Part shown: positions 33,953-46,090 of the stretch, piece by piece
Layout of the letters: the number at the start of each line of letters is the position of its first letter
How positions within the stretch are numbered: position 1 is the first letter of the stretch
Made by a program: the position numbers and the translations under genes
The notes under the pieces: generated by a model
Told to the model about the DNA's origin: nothing
Databases searched by the model: none
Seen by the model: the letters and a program-made list of their open reading frames with translations, nothing else
Source: Rhypophila decipiens
Taxonomy: Eukaryota; Ascomycota; Sordariomycetes; Sordariales; Naviculisporaceae
Direction of reading: 5' to 3'
DNA: 64,000 bases
Assembly (NCBI GenBank): GCA_033297075.1
Contig: MU858104.1
Coordinates: 62,001-126,000 of the forward strand

Positions 33953-34959
33953 ATGTCACCGTCGGCAGATATATCCGACTCCAACTCGGATCCTCGTGAC
34001 AACCCGAGCAAACAGAGCTCAAGCAAGACCAATGGACACTCTACCAGAGGCCAACAAGACGAAAGAACCGGCGCTTCCTCCAGGGCTCTCATCTCCCGCC
34101 TCCTCGACGATGTGTCCCTCGACCACACGGGCGCCCCCATCCTAGCATGCTGCTTCATCTCGGGCATCTGTGATAGTGTTGCCTTTAACGCAACGGGAAC
34201 TTTTGCGTCCATGCAGACCGGTATGCCACCCCCCTTCTCATCCTCCTGTGGAATGCTGGACTGACCTTGAGATTGAACCAAGGCAACACAATCTTCCTAG
34301 CCCTCGGCGCGTCTCACCTCCCACCGAACCAGCCGACCCTCTGGCTCCGGGCGCTCGTCTCAATCGTCTCCTTCTGGGCAGGCTGCTTCCTCTTTGCCCA
34401 ATTCCACCGTTGGACCAAACGCCCGCAGCGCAAACTCGTCTTGGCCACATCATTCCTGATCCAGACACTGTTCATCGTCCTCTCGGCAGCACTAGCACAA
34501 TCGAGGGTTCTCATCCCATCTTTTGGAAAGACCAATCTCTCATCGCATCTCAACGAGCACGAATTATCCATCAGAGAAGCGGAGGAAAACGATGCGCGCA
34601 CGTTGGTCCCTCTTGCGCTGTTGGCCTTCCAGTTCGGCGGACAGATTGTGTCGTCTAGAGTACTAGGCATCAATGAGGTCCCTACCAATGTCTTGACGAG
34701 TTTGTACTGCGACTTGCTGAGTGATCCGCTCTTGATGGCTGGCTGGAAAGGTGGAAAGGGAAACAAGAAACGAGACAGACGAGTTGTGGCCATCATCTTG
34801 TTGATTGTGGGCGGTGTCGCCGGAGGATGGTTGCAACGGAGCGAGGCAGGCATGAGCGCAGCGCTGTGGATCGCTGCTGGGATAAAGGGTGCTGTGACGG
34901 TTGGATGGCTGTTTTGGAGAGGTAGGGAACCGAAGCTTGAGCCAAAAAATGGGGTGTGA
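33953..34959 (+). CDS. DUF1275 (YoaK-like) membrane protein
   Basis: Multi-pass membrane protein of the DUF1275 family; function unknown. Two exons, 33953-34220 and 34283-34959. The intron of 62 nt has a GTATGC donor, a CTGAC branch point and an AAG acceptor, phase 1. The product is 314 residues. After a polar Ser/Asn-rich N-terminus the family pattern appears: CFISGICDSVAFNATGTFASMQTGNTIFLALG is split by the intron just before GNT. Later segments are WLRALVSIVSFWAGCFLF, LVPLALLAFQFGGQ, NEVPTNVLTSLYCDLLSDP and VAIILLIVGGVAGGWL. The NxPTxVLT-like block is characteristic. Length is somewhat greater than bacterial members because of the N-terminal extension. Confidence 0.9.
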
Positions 34960-35327
34960 AAAGGACCATACTGTACATAATGGGGATGTGATTTGGAAGT
35001 TGGATCATGTCCACGCTGGGTGCATTTATAGCGGGAGCACATTGAGTTTGCTTTGAGAGATACCCTTGTAGCAAGATCAGGACAGTTTGACCAATGGCAA
35101 AAAAATAAAACACCAATTGTATTCGCTAGGTGATGTCTCTAATACGCTGTCTCATGTCCGAAATATGGCAGACTAGTAAAATATGCGAGATAATATGCTA
35201 CCTTGACGAGCCATGCTGTGAGGACCTCATTGCACCAGTCAATCTAGTTTGTTGTGTTATATTCCAAACACGGAATTGGGACTGGTGTCTTTCCAATTAG
35301 TGTTCCTTTTTGCGAGAGCAAGTCAGA
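34960..35327. other. convergent intergenic region
   Basis: About 370 bases between the 3' ends of the DUF1275 gene (+) and the unknown minus-strand gene. Nothing else is seen. Confidence 0.4.
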
Positions 35328-36539
35328 TCAGGCCATCTCCGGAATGGTGAGCCGAGGTGGCCATCGGTCCCGGGCCAAGGATCGGCGAGAAATCCAGTTC
35401 ATGACTGGTCCGGGATGTTCTGACAGGATTGTTGTGTTGGGGTAGGTTTGTGGCGGGTGACTTGGTATTTCGGGCTGGAGACGGAGGAGGCTGGATTGAT
35501 GGCTGATAGCATTGGCTCGTCGCCGTGGTTTATTTGCGTGTGGTTCTGGGCCAGTGGCTGAGCCGATGGTTGCATGTTGGAGGGCGGGACTGGGGAGAGG
35601 GGAGATCTGTTCTTCGTGCTCGGTCATGGAGGGATACGGAGGGAATGGCGAGATGGCTTCGCGCGTGGAATATCGTCCTTGGGAGTGGTCGAGCATATCT
35701 TCCAACAAGTCGTCTCGACACCAAAAAGGTGGTTCGCCAGCTGTGCTACGATGTTTGATGTTGCCGATGCCTTGGATCCAACTCTAGGGAGATCCAGACT
35801 GGGCATCTTCAAGTTCCGGAGTGCAAGCCACATTGGCCCCAGCCTTTCCCGCGAATCCTTCGCCATCATACTCAACGCTCAGGCTCTGCTCCCTGCTCGT
35901 GTGCTTGCCAGGATCTTCATGGTTGATGTCTTCGACGAGACCAACATGTCCAGGGGACGGCGGAGGCGACGAGAAATCGGAATGCTCAAAGCCCATGTCC
36001 CGTGTACTGGGATGGCCGATGGCCGAGATGGCCCAAGAGCTGTCGGCAGGGGAGGTGGCCCCGGACAGGCTGTATACGATGCATTCGGACTCAGACCCGG
36101 AATCGAACTCGAAGATGGTCGATGGTCCTGTCTGCACAGTCCAAGACACGCAGTCATCGTCGCCATTCTCGCTAGCCTCATGGGACCATTCTTGAGGAAA
36201 GTCATCGATGTCGACCGGGAATATGGCACGTGATTGGGCAAAAGAGGCGTCTTGTTCGGAGGGATGGGTGTCTGCTGAGTGGAGGCCGGGTCGAGCGACT
36301 CTGTGCACCGTCCGGAGCGGGAGGCTCCGACTTTCGCGGGGCTGGACACGGGGCTCCATGTGTATTGCTGGGGAGATGGATACTTGATAAGTAGTAGTGT
36401 ATGAGTGCTTTTGGCCAAGAGATTTCGGTCGAATGACTGTAGCCAGCAGCTTTTCGAAGCGCAATCTGTATAGTCCGGAGTAGAAGGAAAAGAGCAGCAA
36501 GTAAAACAAGTGGCGAATGACTTGGAGAACGTGAGGCAT
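35328..36539 (-). CDS. hypothetical protein, N-terminal membrane segment, disordered; internal TAG or small intron
   Basis: Not recognised. From the ATG at 36539 the frame runs 251 codons to a TAG at 35784-35786, then stays open in the same frame to a TGA at 35328. The N-terminus has a hydrophobic helix (HLFYLLLFSFYSGLYRL), so it is probably a single-pass or anchored protein. The rest is low-complexity, rich in Ser, Pro, Glu and Asp (SGSESECIVYSLSG, SSPPPSPGHVG). The TAG could itself be the acceptor of a 48-nt phase-0 intron with donor GTGGCT, giving about 387 residues. Alternatively the protein ends at 251, or the gene carries a nonsense mutation. The donor is poor, so I cannot decide. It is divergent from the MFS gene. 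Confidence 0.5.
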
Positions 36540-37519
36540 TCTGAAAAACGCTTTCAGTCACGCCTTCGCCTTCTTCTTCAATCGTTCCTCTCTTTGCAAT
36601 GGCGGCAGTAGGAAGGTGCATTCATCATGCCTTTTCTCTTTCTTCTTTCAAAGAATTTAAGGTCTTGCACCACTCGGTGCGCCAAAGTTTTAGGGTCATC
36701 CCCCAGTGCCATTACCTTAGATGAAGTATGACTTCGGATTCTAGGTAGTGAATCAAAATATGCAGCAACAAAGTTGCACAGCAAGTAGTCTTGGTAGCTC
36801 ATGGCGCGGTCGTGGCAGTATTCACGCTGGCTCACTCCGAGTCTCGCAAAGTGGTCATGAGCATCATGATGTTGTTTTGGTGTTGACATGCGCAAGGAGG
36901 AAATCTGGGGGGTACTGTGTACTGTTGCGTCCATTCTGCGTACAGTACTGTACAGTACATGTACATACACTTCAGCAAAAACAGCCTGGAACTGGCCCTG
37001 GCTCAAGAGTTTCCCCGCCAAACATGAAAGCCCACTGGCACTCCCCGGAGGAAAGTCGGCGAATCAGCAGGGCCCCGCAACTCAGCGAGCCCCGGTCCCT
37101 GCATGGCCCGGGGAGATCCAATTCCCAGGCTTTTACGGCCCCATCAGATCTCAGGCATTACATCACCATTTCAGGTTTCCTCTAGCCACTGGCAGCCATC
37201 AATGGAACCTTGCTGGCGGGGCCATAATCATTCATCAACCATAAGAAAGACCAAGCAAGGTGCGACATTGATTTGCTGTTTGACGCACCTACCTAGAGTA
37301 GGTAACAGTGTCTATCTTCGTACATGTATGTACGACAAACAATCTTCAGCTCACCACCATAAAGAACAAAAGCCCGACCCGACGTTCAGGTTGCACAATC
37401 TGGTTGCCTGACCATGTCGCAAAGACTTTAAAGATCGATTGCCTCGCAACAACCGACTGAAGAACAAGCGAGTGAACCCGTCACCTTTCCTCCGCTATAC
37501 AAATCGTTAGACACCCGCA
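36540..37519. other. divergent promoter region, unknown/MFS
   Basis: About 980 bases between divergent starts. It contains palindrome copy 2 at 36941. A 147-codon minus-strand frame (36578-37021) has no motif. No gene is supported. Confidence 0.4.
36941..36964. repeat. palindrome-rich 24-bp motif, copy 2
   Basis: Identical to 22021-22044: a TACAGTACTGTA palindrome overlapping into a GTACATGTAC palindrome. It lies 556 bases upstream of the MFS start. Confidence 0.7.
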
Positions 37520-40006
37520 ATGGTGCACGTCAACGTCGCCGCCAGCGCTGCCGCAGCGACCGTCTCGTCCAACGCCATTCTCTCGCGACCGCGCCGTCTG
37601 CACTCGGGTGGCTCGTTCCACGCCGGCGCACCATTCCCCCAGTTCGGGTCCTCGCCGTACGATGGTCCTTCTCAACCAAGCTCCTCCGCCGACCACCGGC
37701 GACGGCGCCAGAGCAGCAACGCTCCTCCCACACAAGGCCCGATCCGCCGCATCTCGACACACAATCGATATCACACCTTCCCGACACAGCCTCCCAAAAC
37801 CCCGTCCGAGAACCAGCGCGGCCAACCCATCTACTCCCCCTTTGCGCCTGGGGTCAGCCCCAGAGAACAAGCCCTTGGCCGCGTAGTTCGTCCCGGCCGC
37901 GGTACTGGCGACGCATTCTCGGTCAATGACGGCGATGACGAAGACAATGGCCTTTCTTCTCCCTCCCGCTCATCCGTCTCAAGCGATCCGCCACACGTCG
38001 AAGAAACGCCTCTACCATGGAAGCAATTGGGTCTTTTGGCCTTTTTGTCTCTAGCAGAGCAGACAGCACTGAATAGCATAGGTCCATACTTGCCTGCCAT
38101 GGTTGGCTCTTTTCCGGCCATACCTGCAGGACAAGAAGGTGTCTACGTTGGCTTGCTCGCCTCGTCCTTCGCCCTCGCGCAGTTAGCCACCAACTTGATT
38201 TGGGGCTACTTGTCCGACCGAATGGGCCGCAAGCCGGTAATGCTGCTGGGCACCGCACTCTTAGGCCTTTGTTTTGTCTTCTTTGGCTTTTGTGCCGATT
38301 ACAGACAGTTGCTCGCTGTGCATGTGGCAATGGGCTTGCTGAATGGAAATGCCGCCGTTGTGCCTACCTGTTTGGGTGAGGTCACGGACAAGACCAACCA
38401 GAGCAGGGCTTTTACTTGGCTGCCAGTCATGTATAGCCTGGGAAGCATCACAGGTCCGGCACTGGGAGGATTGTTGGTCGGGGTAGATATTGCTGGTGGC
38501 AAGTACCCGTTTCTGGCCCCGAACTTGGTAGCTGCGGCTTTTCTGGGCGTCAGTGTACTGGTTCTAGCAATATGGTTCGAGGAGACACTGGAGAAGGACG
38601 ACCTAGAGCAAGAAGAGTCCGTCACCTTCAAGGAAAGACTCGGCAGGATTGGGAATTGGCTGGGCGGGTTGTTTGGAAGGGGGAGCGGTTCCAGGGTGCA
38701 GGACGATCACCAGGACGATCACCAAGACACCTCCCCAGACGAGACTCGGACTCTCCTAGGGTCAGCCTCCAGCCCGGGTGGCGTTGACAACAAGGACGAC
38801 AGCGCCCTTGCAAACATAAGCAAAAACCCTGCTGTCCGCCAACTCGCCAATCGGACCACGCTCGCTGTCCTGGTGAGCTATCTTGTATTCCAGCTTTCCA
38901 ACATCTCGTTCAACTCTCTTTACCCGATATTTGCATCGGCCCCACCACCAACTGGACGAGACCTAGGCCCAAGCACGATTGGCCTGAGCTTGTCCCTCGC
39001 CGGACTCGCCACCATCTTGTTCCAGGGCTTCTTGTACCAGCCCCTCAAGGCCAGACTGGGCAACCTAGGCACCTATCGGTACTCACTTCTGGGCATGGCC
39101 ATCAGCATGGCCCTCATGCCCTTCGTTGGCTATCTGAACGAGAGCAAGCCATTTTTGGGTCTTGGCACGGGCGCTGGATGGTTATGGAGTGAATTGGGTG
39201 TTATCTTGGTGCTCAAGAATATCTGTGCCGTGGGTGGGTTGAGTAGTGTCATGTTGTTGGTGAGTAACTCTGTTTTTTTTTCTTTTCTCGCTCATTCATT
39301 CTTCATCGTCGTCCAGCTGCGCTTTTTCTTTGCCTCGGGCTTTATTGGATTTTTTTATTACCTTACTACGCCATTCCTGCCCACAGGCTACCCGGCCTAC
39401 CTTACCCATTTGCTCAGCGTTGCATGTTGTGTATCGTGACACAACCGATTGCCTGGTTTCATGGGAGCCAGGTATCATGTGTATTTTTGGCGGACGACAT
39501 GTTACCCTGATGATTAATAGCCGCGCCCGTTTCGTGTAACCGACACATTGCTCACGACGAGACCACTTTCCTGTTCATGATCGGTTGATTACTCGGCTCA
39601 CGTTTTACCATCGTCATTTTGTATTGCGAACCTTCTTGCGAGATGAATCGTTCATTCGTCCAAGCTTCAGCTAACACTCATGGAAAAATAGATTACCAAC
39701 TCGGCGCCATCCCACGAGACCTTAGGCACCCTCCAGGGCATCGCCCAGACCCTGTCCGCCGCCGGCCGCAGTGTGGGCCCCTTTTTATCGGGCGGCTTGT
39801 TCACGTTATCCACGAGGGTCCAACCCAAGGGCGAGGCGCTGGCTTGGGGGCTGTTTGCTGGTGTGACGTTGCTTGGGTGGGCTGGCACGCTGCTGATTGA
39901 TGGCAAGGGTCAGGGCTTGGAGAGTGCTGATTTTGAGGAACCTATCAGCGAGGATGAAGGGGACGAGGAAGAGGGGGGATTCAGTGGTACTGTTGACGAG
40001 CGATGA
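37520..40006 (+). CDS. MFS transporter with long cytosolic N-terminus
   Basis: Major facilitator transporter of the tetracycline-resistance-like group; substrate unknown. Two exons, 37520-39259 and 39692-40006, phase 0, giving 684 residues. Residues 1-165 are disordered and Ser/Pro/Arg-rich. Membrane helices start at QLGLLAFLSLAEQTALNSIGPYLPAM. MFS motif A is GYLSDRMGRKPVML, and LGSITGPALGGLLVG matches the motif C region. A central acidic loop has a short tandem repeat (DDHQDDHQD). The last exon continues the fold (ITNSAPSHETLGTLQGIAQTL, then SVGPFLSGGLFTL) and ends in an acidic tail. The 432-nt intron (GTGAGT donor, GCTAACAC branch, TAG acceptor) is far longer than others here, but the protein joins smoothly across it. 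Confidence 0.9.
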
Positions 40007-43000
40007 AGCAACTGTCGCCGGGATCCGAGATTCTCAGTTCTGTCATCTGAGGCCGAAGCCGAGGCAGGATGAGATGGGATGTGGTTGTTGCCACTGGTGG
40101 CGACGGAGACATTTACTTGGTGTCTGGTGTTGAAAACTCGCCGCGTGGGCATAATTATGACGATGATAATGATTCTAACAAACCGCTTGAAAGGTCACCA
40201 CAGAGGATCACATGATGGAGGGACAAATTGGGATGGGCATTGACATTGAAGCGATGGTATATTCTGGTTGGACTCTGAGTTGGTCTTGTGAGTTGCGTCC
40301 GGAGTACCAAACGATTGGAGGATTCATTGCAAAGTTACGAGTTTGGTCACGGTGTATACGGCGTTGCGGCGACACATATGGAGCGTTGAGTCATCATAAA
40401 TCAAGATATGACGTCTGGTATCACTTGCTCTGCTTCATGATGCTGTCTTCCTGGCTGCAAATCCACGTCGAGCCCATTCAGTTGCATGTGATTTGCCTGT
40501 CACCACCTTCACTAATGTTGATGGATGCGCGTCAGGTCGGTGAGTATGTCTGTGACCCGTGCTGCTACTAGGTATACTACGATAGTGGTCATCGGTTTGA
40601 TTACCTCTCGAGACTCGGATTACCTCTTTCACCTTGGGCTTGCTGTCCAACGATGGCCTTGGCTCCCCTTGGTGTTGAGGTTTGATTTGTGGACGCCGAT
40701 TCGTATTTGGCTTTTTTTGGAACTTCAGGTTTGCATTCTGCCTCATCGGTCCTGGTAGTGGTGGTAGCGGTCCATATGTGTCCCAAGGCCCAACCACTGA
40801 CTGCATGAGCCGTTACTAGCTCCTTATAAAATTGGACCTTCAAAATGGGAGGCTCAGGTAGAGTGCAGGTTTCGATGTTCATGATTACGAGGATAGTCTT
40901 GTCTTGGCCCGTTAGGCAGTCTTGATACGAGCTGCGAGTAAATATGGGAAAGTCATAGTCCAATGCGGGAAAGGCAACAAGGCAAACAGCCGCCTAATGG
41001 ACATTGCACTGTCCATGGTGAATGATTGCGATTCGGGCGTTTGCCGATCGAGTCATGATAGAGCAGCGAGGAGGGTGCGATAAGGGGCAATGTCAACAAT
41101 GCCCACTTCACTACCTAACCCAGCCGTGCGTGCGGGTTGCCCGATTTCATAGGCAGACAGGACGCATGCGACTATTGCATCTCAGCTCCATTTTCCAATT
41201 TGGGAAAGCCGGATCGTCGGCCTAGTTGATAATGATGTACACGTAGTTTTGGTCTTTTTTTTATTTTATTTTCGCAAGTTCGGAATTCCAGGCCTCGGGT
41301 TGGTCGCTTATATGTATTCGGGACGTATGAACAATAACAGCGGTATTTCCCTGACATCAGATCGTGCTTGAAACGGAAATGTTACCTAAAAGGGAACTGA
41401 TAGTATCATATACATCATGAGAGTCTATATCCCTATGGTGACTAGTCCATTGCGACATGTAATGCGTGGCATTGGTTGATTCTATCACGCGGGGAAGGCC
41501 GGATTCAGTCATAGCGGCTTGAGACGATGGTTTGTGAAATGTCGCCAATGTAGTCATGGCGTGCCTGATTTATCCTGTCTTGTGGGCTTATTTTCGCTGT
41601 TTTCAAGGGTTGCTGCTAAAATGGGAAGGTCGGTTTTCATACTAGTAAGGCGGTCCCCGAATGATCTGGAAATAGCACTAACCTACTGGTAGATTGATTA
41701 GATAAGAATTCGAGGAGCAGTCACCCGGACTTTGTCAGCATCGTCTAACTCGGTGGTTGTTGTCACCCGTGACGTTGGCTGTCAAATTTTTGGCCAGTCG
41801 CTGCAAAAAGATAGGTACCTCAGGCAGTGGGCAACCGATGCCTTCAATTTGCCTGCCGGTCAATATTTCAATCCATGAACTCGAGATGCAAGTCAACGGT
41901 ATTATTGGACGGGTGTACGTATATGCAAAGTACGTTCGTACGGACAGTTCCTCAGTCTCGGTAATCCAGTGACATAACAAGGTCAAGCCCCTGTCGCGCT
42001 GAAGCCGCAGCCACTGCAAGTGATGGCTCTGGCACTCTGAGTGGCGGGATTCGCCTGTAAATGATATGGAGCTTGTTCAAGAGCCCTGCGGCGAAGTGCT
42101 GCTTGTGGGACCGTGAACCTGCGGACGCCGCAACGGCACTGAGGGGGAGGATGGACCGCCCAATCCGGGTGGTGTGGTGGGTAGCTTCCCCCTCCAGCGA
42201 GAGGTGAGACACGGGTAGGGCAGCGCTCCCGGGGAGTTTTAGCGAGACGAGAGCCTCAACTGTTCAACGATTGTGGGCCTTGGCCTGGCCAATCAAAGGT
42301 CGAGAAGGGCAATTTTGATGTTGAAGTGGCCGTCCTCGAGGAACCAAGCCAGCTGAAAAGCACGTGGGAAAGCCCTAGACTTGACGACATCTCACGCGAG
42401 CGACGGTTATGACTTCTCTGCAATTTGCAACATGTGATAGATTCGGCAAGCGAGTCACAGATTAACATCACCAATGGGCCAATTCGCGAGTTGAACTTGG
42501 CACGGGAGATTCTTTCGGATTGAGCCTGACAAGGCGCGCCTGGGAGTGAACCAGACTGCCATGTCGGAATGATTGGCTTTCCGAAGAAATGAAGTTGATC
42601 TGAACGAGAGAGTCATAATTAGGTAGTAAAGAGGTTTTGTACCTTCCACACTGTCGATGTTTTGGGCTGCCTCGTTGTAAATCTAATTGCCTGGGGCTGT
42701 TGCAGTTTGACGCTAACGTACCCTGCCCGCTAGCGGGTTAGAAACGCGGGGTATCCTTCAGCGCCTTTACTGAGAAACTGCGCTAAAACCGCGGCCCGAA
42801 CTTATTTCCAACAACGTGGAAGGTGGGGGTCACATGAACCGAACACTGTTTCGTTTCACTGTTTCACAGCACCTGTTCGAGTCTACATCAAACATCCAGA
42901 CCTCTTCGTACAACTATCCGCGGCTCTTACAAGCGCAACCGCGCAGAATAACCTTCTGTTTTCCCAGATGTTTTGTTTTTCTCCTGTCAATTTTTCTTCG

Positions 43001-46000
43001 TTTCGGATACTCAGTCCAATGATCCAGTATCGTTTTGTGGTTTGGCAATCACTTCAGCGACAGCATTTGAAGCTATCCACCACGCGGGCCGTTCCCAGCA
43101 ACTGATAAATGGTGGACCGGGTGTGATTGTTTTTTTTTTTTTTTTCGGGAACCAGGGCCGACACTCTTGGTGGCAGCCGGCATCATGTCAGCTGTAATTC
43201 CCGACTTCATGACGAAGTAATTAAAAGGAACTTTTCTACCCCGTAGTCTCCACGGTTTCCAGACGTCAATATCGGAAGGGATTTCTTTGCCAGCAAGCGA
43301 CATTAGCGCAGACGACAGAGGTGCGGAAACCATGCCGGCCCCCGGGCCTGGTTGGCGCTTACTGGCCTATCACGCTGGGAATTCGGCTGCCTAAAAAGCT
43401 GAACCACCCGGCCTACCATGGCACCAGAATCTCCTCCAAAAGAAGCACCAGAAGCAAATTTTTGCTCGACACATGTCTTCAACACCAACGCCGCTGAGCT
43501 ACAGCCCGATAAGTAGCCACTGTATGTCATGGCTCTGTTCGCCATGTCCTCGGTGCATCCTTCGTTTTGGCTTCGATGCTTCTGCCCCGTCCCATTCTGA
43601 CATTGCCGGAGTTCATGATGCATGCTTCGGAAGTCTAGGGGGCCGGAGCTCATGGCCAGCTTACGAGAGAATATGGAATCGTGGAAATATTACTACTGTC
43701 AAGAATTACGTGCATACGGCAGTCTTCACCCTTCGGGCTGCCTCTCAGATATGGCAATGAGACTCACAGCCAGCATCATGGATTGTTTGCTACGAACAGT
43801 GACAGTCGACAAAGGTACTTGATCAGTGTCAAAACCAACACCCAGACACGACTTTTCACTTCCGTATTCCTCGGCTATTTCGCAGGCCCAGAAACTACAC
43901 ACTACACCCAGCGGTACACTTTGGCACGAGAAAAACATAGCCGACACGAACAAGACCCAATCCAACACCTGGGCAATGGGCGATCTGGTCCCATCTAGGG
44001 ATTCACTTTTACCGCTGTGCCGCGCTCTGAAGCATCTGGGTTTCCATGATGATAGACGCCTACTGCACTCACCCGCGCCTGTGCAGAGGACTTGCTGCAC
44101 CTTCTGCCAGGTACCGCCATGATCTTCACAACGCATCGCCGAATATGGACAAGCTGGCCACATTGGTGCAGAGTTGATTGTGTCGTGTGGATACCCACAT
44201 CCATATGGATAGACTTAGATGATCAGCGTTACTCCCAGAAGCAACAACAACAGGTTTGAAACCAGGCGGCAGGTTTACAAACATTTGGCCCAAAATGAGT
44301 GAAACCGTGACAATATGGAGTACAGTGGGACGAAATCGTGGGAGAGGCACTTCAGGGGCTGAATTAGAATTGCCCCAATTGGCGTTGCAACCTGGTGCTG
44401 AATGCCAGCCCCGCAGACGTTGGCTTTCGGTTGCCCAGCGGAATACTTCACCTTCCCGGTTAAGTCAAAGAACCTCCTGAATATCCAGCATCAAACAGAA
44501 CTGACATTTTTTTGTTTACACTAGCAGCGTAGCAGAGACTCTCCATGATCACAATATCATCCCCCCACTAGTGCCACATCGAGTTACCCGTGCCGCTAAT
44601 TTCTCACCTCTGGTATCCATTGTATACTAGTCCAGTCCTTAGCGAAACCTGGGTTTAGGCGGCCGTGAAAAAGGCCTTGACCCGGGTCAAGGTACATGGC
44701 ACGATGGGGACTAATCTCATGGGAGAAAAGTCATTCACGGCCTCTGATTGGTCCGTCCAGACATGTAAGAGGCTCTCAAACCCTTTCCCTCTTCGCCAGT
44801 CCCAAATATGGAGCTGTAGTCAGCATACATAATAGATTATCATCTTGGATGCTCTTCCAATGATACCCCGTATGGCCGGTCAGATCATCAAATGTCGTCA
44901 CAAACCCTTTGCTCCTTTTTACTCATGCCAAGCTTCTTTTCTGTAGACCGAATCATCTCTCACCTTCCCAAACTCGTCTCTGGACTCTGGTCCTGGTATT
45001 GCCTACGCATCTGCTTGTTTTACATGTCCGTCCTGTCACGCTTTGTACCAGCCACACGTCCCGAGAGGTTCTAACATCCGAGTCGTGCCCCGACCAAGCC
45101 ATGGTACTTGCAAGTTGCAAGCATACCAGCACCCTCGTTGCCCTTGGCCAGGGGCCCGGCATACGCTCAATGCTCCTGCATCGAGTCCACCTATGGCCGG
45201 TGCCTGTCTACTACCCTGCTCCATATATCCCCCGAAGTGGTGGGTCCTGGCCTTCTTCATCTTGGGGTTTTCTTTTTCAATGTCAGGGCGAGAGCGAGTA
45301 CACAGATCCCGTATTGGAGATATACGGGACGGTATGCGTAGTAGATCCTGTTCCCGCCCTTGACTGGCTACTCCTACCTCCTCGTGCTTCATTTCCAGAC
45401 CGAGCTGTCTTGGTCATCTGCTGCCTTAGACCTGAACCGCCTTGTTGTTCCTTCGATCGCACCACTTACTAAACTTAACCTTGACGTCGATAAACATGAT
45501 TCTTGTGCTACCCACAAACGGTATGACTGCACGTCAGACTTGAGAAAAGGCTCCGATCAGAGAGAGGTATACCCACTCGGAGTCTCGGACCACTCTTGTC
45601 ATCCCATCTCGCCTCAGCCCTACGAACGGTCCGCGTCTTCAGTTCCCGGGACCAGTGGGCCCCATGCAGCTGAAAGAAACCTGACCCTTCGGGAGTGACT
45701 GGGCAGGCATCAAGATTAGTCTCGCCATCATCCGACTCGGGCTGGGACAAGTGAAAGAAGGATATGCTCGATCGCGAGGATATAAACCGTCAACATCCCC
45801 CTTGTCGTCGTGGCTCACTAAAGACATCGACATCACCACCCTCCTGATTCAAACCTACTTCACTACTTCTGCCATCAAATCCTTAGCTCCTTTTAAGCCT
45901 TCGATACATCTCGACCAAGTTCCAGCCACACCAAACCGGATATTCGGAAGGCCAACTTGTACGCCTGCAGCCCTATATCAGTCCACCTACCTGTACCGGC

Positions 46001-46090
46001 CTTACCTCCGCCACTACCGAGATTCGGACTCCGAAACGGGTCAACTATATTGCCACCACCTGCACCAGTGCCCAACCAAGAAACACCATC
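40007..46090. other. 6-kb gene-poor region
   Basis: No gene I can support. Frames are short and overlap on both strands. The best of them is a minus-strand frame at about 40601-40963 (segment containing TLPEPPILKVQFYKELV), with no recognised motif. There is a run of about 17 T residues near 43130-43146. The part from about 45360 to 46090 is C/T-rich and is probably the leader of the gene at 46091. I did not find terminal inverted repeats or transposase motifs, but diverged relics cannot be excluded by eye. Confidence 0.4.

Noticed and set aside
34314..35042. 242-codon antisense frame over the DUF1275 gene
   Set aside because: Shadow of the membrane-protein codons; no motif of its own.
40601..40963. 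minus-strand 120-codon frame as a gene
   Set aside because: The frame begins at a non-ATG codon (an internal ATG at about 40882 exists), overlaps another frame and has no homology I recognise; kept only as a note in the gap.
44909..45472. 187-codon + strand frame
   Set aside because: Several frames are open together and the sequence is C/T-biased; no family resemblance or splice context.
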